Part shown: in pieces, positions 8,281 through 13,654 of the stretch
Layout: each line of letters starts with the position of its first letter
How positions within the stretch are numbered: position 1 is the stretch's first letter
From: Larix sibirica
Lineage: Eukaryota; Streptophyta; Pinopsida; Pinales; Pinaceae
Direction: 5' to 3'
Assembly: GCA_004151065.3 (NCBI GenBank)
Contig: NWUY0303931209.1
Coordinates: 1-13,654, forward strand
DNA length: 13,654 nt
Program-made: the position numbers and the translations under genes
The notes under the pieces: generated by a model
The model's input: the letters and a program-made list of their open reading frames with translations, nothing else
What the model was told of the DNA's origin: nothing
The model's database searches: none

Positions 8281-9001
8281 TCTACTCCCCTAGAAATTCA
8301 AACGCGGGATGAGCAAGTGGTTTGTCTAAACTTAACCTTTTGGGAGAGAGGAGAAGTTGTGCAAACCCAGACTGTTGTTGTTCAGAAGCTTATGGAGAAG
8401 TGGTTTGTGGTGTATTCGGTGGATGAGCATCATATTGATTTTATTAAATATATTTTCCTACTTGGTCTTAAAATTCCTCCACATAATCCTCTATTATAAT
8501 GAAATAAGTTTAATTATTAAGGATTCTCCCTAATCTTAAGTGTATATTTTGGCAATCTATAAGAGAGACAACATAAGTAGGAAAAATGGAAAACTCAATG
8601 TTGTAAGTGGATTGGGATGTCTTATTCTTTGGGTTAGTAGTTTGTCGGGTAGGTAACTATGATCTCAATGGATGGTTTTTAGAAGTCAACTATTATTTCT
8701 ACCATTGAGGTAACCAAATCTCTCGTTGTGTAAATTGTGGGATGGCCTATTTTTTCTAAGTTCAAAAGGGAAAACCTCTCTAAACGTGTGACCATTGATA
8801 TCCTTGGGTTGCCTGATGTGGCCATTGTTTCCAAGGAATGGAGGAATACCAAGGTTAATAATGGTATTGCATTCATTTGTTAGTTCAAAATTCTTTGTAA
8901 AACTAAGAATTATATTGAACCATACCTGAGGGGCAAGGTTGCAAAGTTTGATTCTTAGGAATGAAACATATTTGTTATGTCTCTTCATTAGTTCCCTAGT
9001 A
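8281..9001 (-). other. Degenerate gag-pol linker
   Basis: This 720-bp stretch separates the zinc-knuckle remains from the protease on the minus strand. In this family the region is a poorly conserved Pro/Gln-rich linker, and here too nothing can be aligned with confidence. A 123-codon open frame (8686-9057) partly overlaps the end of the zinc-knuckle segment in a shifted frame and is probably chance. No separate gene is supported on either strand. Confidence 0.5.
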
Positions 9002-9118
9002 CACATCCTTGAGTTTTGGTAGAGAAGGGAAGCCACTAGTAGCATTCTTATACTCACAAATGATACATAATTCCATATTGTTCAATGGACAATCCCTAAG
9101 GGGATGCTTCTTCTTACA
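9002..9118 (-). pseudogene. Gag nucleocapsid-type zinc-binding region
   Basis: An uninterrupted 39-codon piece on the minus strand reads CKKKHPLRDCPLNNMELC, then IICEYKNATSGFPSLPKLKDV. The arrangement C-x8-C-x7-C-x2-C followed by a PSLP motif is the cysteine-rich nucleic-acid-binding segment at the end of gag in this plant gypsy group; it packages RNA. The preceding codons (FFSK) show Phe-Ser where the family usually has Cys-Pro, so one ligand is probably lost, and Asn stands where the His ligand is expected after IICE. Apart from these changes it is one of the best-preserved parts of the element. Confidence 0.85.
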
Positions 9119-9830
9119 TTTAGAGAAAAATATAGACAATTACAACTCTCTTCTTCCTACTTCTTTTTGGCCAAAAATATATCAAATTGTGAGCTCAAAT
9201 AAATACAAATTTTGGTCTTAAACATTTCCAACAAATTGCCAATTTCAACTATGGTAACTTTTCCTCGAACTGATTTTCTGATTTGGCAGCAACATATCTA
9301 CTACCCTTACCTTTTTTTTCATTACATCATGAATATTGTCTACATATATTAGAAATTTACTTGTACGATAATTAGGAAACATCTCTAACTCCCATTAGGT
9401 TTAGCACATCAATGTAGTCGTCTCGAATGCCTTAGAGAAGAATATTTAAAGTGCTAAGATCCAATTTATGCTACTTTGACCTCTACAAAAGTTATACTAG
9501 AATTTCCACAGACAACCCTCCAAATTTTCTTCTTTTTGGGTCATATTGAATAATTATTCTCTTACTTTGAAATAATATTGATATTTTTTAGGAATGCTTG
9601 GAGCAATATTTCCATGTTCAGATAGTATTTCCTCCAAGTTCCATGAACCAATGAAACGTTTCTTCTTTGAGAGTGGATGGAAAAAATTTAAATTTATGAG
9701 AATTAGAAGAGTGGCCATAACTACAACAAAGTACATCAAAATCAAAGAGAAAATTGTTTATGTATTCATTAGAGATGCCATGAAATTTTGACAAAGAAGT
9801 AGGCATGACATTCTTCATTTTAACTATTCC
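9119..9830 (-). pseudogene. Gag capsid region (Retrotrans_gag) of the Ty3/gypsy element
   Basis: The minus-strand reading LSKFHGISNEYINNFLFDFD, LCCSYGHSSNSHKFKFFPST, LKEETFHWFMELGGNTI matches the start of the plant gypsy capsid domain (FHG.s.ED....LFeFd.lC.sy......KLKLFP.tLk..A..Wf..L). After a stop at 9618-9620 and a frameshift the reading resumes as KKYQYYFKVRE and MTQKEENLEG, then GIRDDYIDVLNLMG and VEIGNLLEMFKT. All are in the correct family order and lead into the zinc-binding region. Capsid protein would assemble the virus-like particle. Many stops and at least three frameshifts make it non-functional. The gag start is not identifiable; sequence upstream to about 10200 may be a diverged N-terminus. 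Confidence 0.88.
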
Positions 9831-10403
9831 ATTGAACTCTCAAATTGGAAATTAAAAAGTCATGGGCTCTTGTTCATTAAATCCTTCTCCTTCTCGAGAA
9901 ACCATGTTGTTAAGATGATTTATCCTCCAACCACTTGGTTTTCCAAAAAGAGACTAATTATTTCCGAGGAAAAAAGTAATTTGGCTCTTGGACTATACTC
10001 TCTTAATGTTTAAGATTTTCTTGAAAAAATGCCAAATTCTTTGCCTGCACATTCTCTATAGTAGGAGGGAAAAAGTCTTCTTTAGTTGTAGAATCAACTT
10101 TTAAAGCAACGTGATTGGAATCAACAACTGTCTCTATAATTAGTTGGGGGTTGTATATATCTATTGTTTTTTCTCCCATCACTGGTTGTCATGTCATTGT
10201 GTTAGTGTTGGTGTTGTCTCTTACTACACCATAGTATCATGCTCATGGATTTATATCCATATTAATGCATCTATATGCTTCTAATATATATGAAAAACAC
10301 TTGGTATGAGATAGTATAAGGATAATTGTTGACTATTTATATGGTATAAACCCCTTAGCATGTGTTATCAAATTCAAAAAAAAAAATTGAATCCATTGAC
10401 ACC
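9831..10403 (-). other. Gag leader region between PBS and capsid
   Basis: This segment lies between the primer-binding site and the first recognisable capsid residues. On the minus strand it should hold the untranslated leader and the variable gag N-terminus. Broken open pieces such as IETVVDSNHVALKVD (about 10085-10130) may belong to gag, but I cannot align them. Nothing else is supported. Confidence 0.45.
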
Positions 10404-10421
10404 TCCCTAGGAACATTGCCA
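10404..10421 (-). other. Degenerate primer-binding site
   Basis: The minus strand reads TGGCAATGTTCCTAGGGA, identical at 12 of 18 positions to the TGGCGCCGTTGCCGGGGA site used by many plant Ty3/gypsy elements, commonly assigned to tRNA-Asp. It is followed by GGTGTCAATGG, also usual after this site. Four bases separate it from the CA end of the LTR. Several differences are C-to-T or G-to-A. Position, spacing and neighbours make the assignment convincing despite the decay. Confidence 0.75.
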
Positions 10422-10425
10422 AAAA

Positions 10426-11104
10426 TGATAGGCTTTCTATATAACTTATTATTTCTAAAAGGGTATTTAGCTTACAAGTACATTTAAATGTCAACCCAAG
10501 GCTTGTACAGTTGTGAGGTATTGTGCAACGTATAAGTATATGTAGGTCTTAAGAAGTAACTAAGAAACTTGAATACTGGCATGATGTTTATAGACTACAA
10601 AAAAATCTAATTTTACTTATGATGAAACAAAGATGTCAATTAAATTACAAGAAAGTTTGAAATTCAACCATGAAAACAAACAAGAAATAAGCACACTCTA
10701 GTTCTCAACTATAGGATCAACAACACATAATCTCATTGATATATACAATGATCTTTAGTAGATAAATCATGAACTATAAATGAAACAAGAAAGAAAATGT
10801 AAATGTTGCAGCAACACTAAAATATAAACCAATACTAGAAGTAAACTAAATTAATGAAAATAATGACACAACACCTGCCTCTTTAAAGTGATCCCTTCCT
10901 CTAGAAAGCAAGGTGGTAGATGAAACTTAGTAGTTAAGCTTCTATATCACAACAATGATCATAATGTAATAATTCGTAAATAGATCGAACTAGAAACATT
11001 GATCAACTATTTATCTATCTATGAACTGGTAAACTCACAATATATCAAGTATATGAGTACATAACAATATTCATCCCCTACTAAGAGGTCCAAATAAGCT
11101 TATA
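10426..11104 (-). repeat. 5' LTR (partial extent)
   Basis: The plus strand begins TGATAGG at 10426, so on the element's own strand the LTR ends ...CCTATCA four bases before the primer-binding site, as expected. A TATA-like CTATATAAG lies on the minus strand at 11097-11104 and would place the transcription start near 11070. The U3 portion must extend beyond 11104, but I cannot fix its outer end because no second LTR or target duplication is visible in the window. Confidence 0.65.
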
Positions 11105-11900
11105 TAGGATCACTCCCATAACTTCTTAATATATATAACTAAATAGCAATGTGATTAAGAATCAATGATTCTCAATCCATTTCCAAATAGTGTTTATGAA
11201 AAATAAAGAGAGGAATGAAATGGAGAAATTGAAATTGGTTTTATGTTAAATGGCATGTTGAGTGGTTGTATCTCCAATTGAAATATTGATCCACATAATC
11301 GTTAAATTCCTACTAATTATATGATGGAATATTATTGATGCACGTGCTCCATTGCATCATTATTGATTACGAGAGAACTATTTTGGTTCTATAGAGAACT
11401 ATTCACAGCTGTAATTTATGGTTTTGTAATAGTGGATGTGCAAAAACTATGATTCATGGTTCTACAACAATTGGATATGTAGAAATGGAGTATAACAATT
11501 GTATCAACAACATAATAACACTAGAGTTGACTACCATGTGAATTCATAGAAATAATGACTTGGATCTATAGTAAAGGATATAAAACAATCATGAATAGCA
11601 GATATGCAACAAAGAAAAACATGTTGCTTGGAATATTGTGGAGATGTATGAACTAGTTCAACAACAAAATAAAAAACTGATAGAATATGTCCTTTAGCCT
11701 ATTCTGTAGCATACCTTATCCTTCCAACTAAATACAAATCATATAGAATTCTCCTAATACATCAACATAATCGAAGAAAATCCATTAGTAGCATACCTCA
11801 TCCTTTCATCCTTCCAAAGTAGTACCTTTGTAAAGGGTGAATCCATGAAGATGGGTGTCTATTTTGGGAGAATCGGGTGGGGAAAAAGCATAGCGGAAGC
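11105..11900. other. Probable LTR U3 region and flank, no gene seen
   Basis: AT-rich DNA with no open frame worth calling. Two diverged copies of a unit of about 38 bp (ATTTATGGTTTTGTAATAG at 11414 and ATTCATGGTTCTACAACAA at 11452) and a GAGAACTATT repeat (about 11373 and 11393) are of the kind often found in U3. The change to the palindromic array at 11901 marks a different sequence class. Confidence 0.4.
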
Positions 11901-12209
11901 TATTCGGTCGAATAACAATCTTTATTCGGATGAATAAAATAATTTATTCGAACAAATAAACATTTTTATTCGGCCGAATAACCTGTAGTTTATTCGGCCA
12001 AATAAATATTCACGGTGCATCGTTAAAATTAATGGCGACATAGATTTGTGTGCGAGGCAGTGCCAACCAGGAAAATTTGACGACGATTTTTTTTTAGATT
12101 ATTTGTCCGAATAATTATTTGGCCGAATATTATTCGGCTAAAACATTATTCGGCCGAATAATTATTCGGCCGAATAATTATTTGTCCAAATAATTATTCA
12201 GCATATAAG
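11901..12209. repeat. Two-cluster array of a 16-bp palindrome, TTATTCGGCCGAATAA
   Basis: About twelve copies of TTATTCGGCCGAATAA, a perfect palindrome, or its variants. The left cluster has five units with centres near 11907, 11929, 11951, 11973 and 11997, spaced 22, 22, 22 and 24 bp. After a 93-bp spacer (12006-12098) the right cluster has seven units directly abutting at 15-16 bp, centred near 12106, 12122, 12137, 12153, 12169, 12185 and 12201. Exact copies stand at 11966-11981, 12146-12161 and 12162-12177. The last unit is degraded and its right half merges with a TATA-like sequence. Each full unit holds two CpG sites. It could be a cluster of binding sites for a dimeric protein, a satellite-like expansion, or part of an unrecognised transposon. 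Confidence 0.9.
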
Positions 12210-12210
12210 G
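12202..12210 (+). promoter_or_regulatory. Putative TATA box
   Basis: CATATAAGG directly follows the palindromic array and precedes a GC-richer stretch by about 30 bp. The distance suits an RNA polymerase II TATA box with a start site near 12235. The sequence is short and could occur by chance in AT-rich DNA; the downstream splice donor and change in base composition raise its credibility. Confidence 0.4.
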
Positions 12211-12326
12211 TCAGTTGCAGTCCTCGTTTTTCATTTTTCCTCCAAATCATTTGTGGGGCCGTTCTGTTGCGACCCTTCCCCGCGTTGCTGTGACCCCAAC
12301 CTCGCCTTTTGTTGCCTCAACCCCAC

Positions 12327-12440
12327 ATGCTGCTTCTGACTCTGCCCTGCCTTTTTTCCGCCACCTTCTCGACATCAAGCGTGGAGGCCTGGTTCGACAA
12401 CCTCCACGTTTTTCTACCACCTTCTCGACGTGGATCGTAG
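12327..12440 (+). CDS. Small upstream ORF candidate, 37 codons
   Basis: This begins at the first ATG after the putative TATA box and ends at TAG (12438-12440). The first dozen residues (MLLLTLPCLFSA) are hydrophobic, like a signal peptide core, and the rest (EAWFDNLHVFLPPSRRGS) is unremarkable. If the leader-exon model is right, it would act as an upstream ORF that limits translation of a later frame. No homology is recognised, and chance is a fair alternative in a GC-richer stretch. Confidence 0.2.
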   Translation: MLLLTLPCLFSATFSTSSVEAWFDNLHVFLPPSRRGS

Positions 12441-12472
12441 AGGCCTGGTTCGATAGCCTCTTCACAATGATT
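12361..12472. repeat. 56-bp direct duplication in the leader exon
   Basis: CCACCTTCTCGAC at 12361 and again at 12417 each begin a unit containing TAGAGGCCTGGTTCGA or TGGAGGCCTGGTTCGA. The spacing is 56 bp, which is not a multiple of three, so the duplication would shift any reading frame; this argues against the exon being protein-coding here. Confidence 0.85.
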
Positions 12473-12479
12473 TCGTGAG

Positions 12480-12572
12480 GTAAGTTGTGCTTTAATTTGG
12501 TTTGTTTATTGTTTGTTTTTTGTTGTTATTGTTGTTTTTTTGTTTTTGATCACTCGTTTTTGTTTTTGGTAG
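12480..12572 (+). other. Putative short intron
   Basis: GTAAGT at 12480 follows GAG, a near-consensus plant donor. The next 90 bases are T-rich, with TTGTT repeats and a T7 run, and end TTTTTGGTAG at 12572. The length of 93 bp and T-richness suit a plant intron. The sequence after it has no clear open frame, so the second exon is unresolved. Confidence 0.45.
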
Positions 12573-13654
12573 GAGATCATCGTGGGGTAGTGTAGTACTC
12601 TCTCTGTAGTGATCGGTGAGAACGTTGACTTTGTTTTAATCCGATGTTTTAACATTGATTTGCCAATGTGTTGAAAGAAACAAGTTTATGTTAGAACAAG
12701 ATGGAAGTGAAACACATTCTTTTTAATGGTTATAGTAGATAGTACATAATTGGTTTTTCTTTTAAATGAAAACAAATGTTGTTTCTCTTTTCAATATAAG
12801 GAAAGCCACTGCGATATTACACTGATTTTTTTTATATACAGTTCCGTAATATACAGTTTTGAATTCGGATATGAGCTTTGTTATTAAGGTAACAATTGTG
12901 TTCATGAACTCTGTTCATGAACTCTATACAACCATTTTTACCATCCATCTAAAATTAAAATCAGTGCAAATTGTGTGATATTACGGATTGATTGATCTTC
13001 TATGGGTATATAGAGAGGGATCGATACTTTCTTCTTAATAAAATTGGTTGTGATCATGGTATAAAAATCAAAATTATTTAACGTGTTACTAGATTAACAA
13101 ATTGTGTTAATAATGTAACACATAGTTTGACTCTTGTTAAACATCAAAACCCTCCTAGATAATTTGAGTTTTCCATATTTCTGGTTCTACACTGAGTAGA
13201 AAATGTGAAACACAGTTTGATGATAACACATCCTTACAGTTCATGTAGACATTTCTATCGTAATTGGTTAAGCACTCTGTGCATAAAATCACTGCGCTAT
13301 TAATACTGAGGAGATCATTGAGATCCATTTGGATCTCTGTTAATTTTTTTTAAAAATGATTGTGGAATATCGATCCATGTATGGAAATTATTGGAGAATT
13401 GAATCCAAGGATTCGATCTCTGGTCATTGTGTTATGTTTACCAATTGAGGTTTATTACTATACAATCGTATCAAAGGATATATGTTTTCTCTACATTGGT
13501 AGTGTGTAAACCGTGAGTCAAACATTCTAATTTGTAAAACGATCCATAATTGGATCTGTCTGCAAATCAAGAAACTGTTTTGTCAACAATTTGGTCTGTT
13601 TGAAAATATTACTATATCAATTGTTATAATTATAAACATTCAATTGATAATGAA
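12573..13654. other. AT-rich right end, no gene recognised
   Basis: About 1.08 kb with stops in every frame, so if the transcription unit above is real this is leader or intron. Small structures seen are a 13-bp tandem GTTCATGAACTCT twice (12900-12925), each copy holding the palindrome GTTCATGAAC, and a hairpin GAGATCC-ATTT-GGATCTC (13320-13337). A second possible donor, CGGTGAGAAC, lies near 12615. Confidence 0.45.

Larger units (their letters stand above)
7063..11104 (-). mobile_element. Degenerate Ty3/gypsy LTR retrotransposon, truncated
   Basis: Reading the minus strand from high to low coordinates gives the canonical order: LTR, primer-binding site, gag capsid, zinc knuckle, protease, reverse transcriptase. 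Each part is supported separately below. The element is dead: every domain has stops and frameshifts. The RT reading ends abruptly at 7065 beside a possible nested insertion, and the remaining pol and the 3' LTR are not seen. The 5' LTR outer edge is unresolved; 11104 marks only the last supported LTR landmark. Confidence 0.9.
12235..12479 (+). other. Putative leader exon of an unidentified transcription unit
   Basis: This segment is visibly richer in G and C, and in CpG, than the rest of the window, and ends GTGAG at a GTAAGT splice donor. A frame without an ATG is open from 12215 to a stop at 12476-12478 (VATLPRVAVTPTSP... type composition). The first ATG, at 12327, opens a 37-codon frame ending at 12440 with a hydrophobic start (MLLLTLPCLFSA) that could be an upstream ORF. 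Two copies of a 56-bp unit lie at 12361 and 12417. I take it to be a mostly untranslated 5' exon, as is common in plant genes; the protein-coding part is not recognised. It could also be a gene fragment captured by a transposon. Confidence 0.4.

Noticed and set aside
8686-9057. Minus-strand open frame of 123 codons, the longest in the window
   Set aside because: It overlaps the well-supported zinc-binding gag segment in a different frame and has no recognisable domain.
12388-12460. Two GGTTCGA...CC sequences resembling RNA polymerase III B boxes
   Set aside because: They are the same bases repeated by the 56-bp duplication and have no A box or cloverleaf around them.
12247-12465. Minus-strand open frame of 72 codons rich in Arg and Glu
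   Set aside because: It is the antisense of a GC-richer segment with a good plus-strand splice donor; its composition follows from that, and no domain is recognised.

Overview
The window looks like repeat-rich, intergenic nuclear DNA of a seed plant with a large genome. It is strongly AT-rich, almost every long reading frame is broken, and the recognisable coding remains belong to a plant-type Ty3/gypsy LTR retrotransposon. I cannot name the species. A gymnosperm is possible, but this is an impression, not a demonstrated point. No rRNA gene, intact tRNA gene or CRISPR array is visible, and I find no undisrupted protein-coding gene of normal size.

Left third (1-3560): tandem structures of several scales. 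They are a minisatellite of about 10-bp TTAAATTGAG-like units (207-439), a diverged direct duplication of about 197 bp (898-1250), three copies of a 49-bp unit (1261-1407), a tandem duplication of about 394 bp with a nine-G run in each copy (2472-3260), and a G/C-homopolymer block with a hairpin (3519-3553).

Middle (4495-7062): a minus-strand decayed gene of about 400 codons (4495-5720) that I do not recognise. It reads almost continuously apart from six stop codons and one frameshift, and every stop is one C-to-T change from a sense codon. Upstream lies a 764-bp block (6299-7062) with TG...CA ends and 7-bp inverted terminal repeats. It abuts and interrupts the reverse transcriptase reading of the next element and may be an LTR of a nested insertion.

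Right-middle (7063 to at least 11104): a heavily mutated minus-strand Ty3/gypsy element. In its own 5'-to-3' order it has part of the 5' LTR (10426 and up, with a TATA-like box at 11097-11104), a degenerate tRNA primer-binding site (10404-10421), gag (9830-9119), a zinc-knuckle region (9118-9002), a gag-pol linker, an aspartic protease (about 8280-7649), and the N-terminal part of reverse transcriptase (7369-7065). The rest of pol (most of RT, RNase H, integrase) and the 3' LTR are not visible.

Right end (11901-13654): the most unusual part. A two-cluster array of a 16-bp perfect palindrome, TTATTCGGCCGAATAA, and its variants (11901-12209) ends on a TATA-like sequence. A GC-richer stretch of about 240 bp follows (12235-12479), ending at a strong splice donor, then a T-rich 93-bp candidate intron. 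This looks like the promoter, leader exon and first intron of a plant transcription unit, whose body is not recognisable inside the window.
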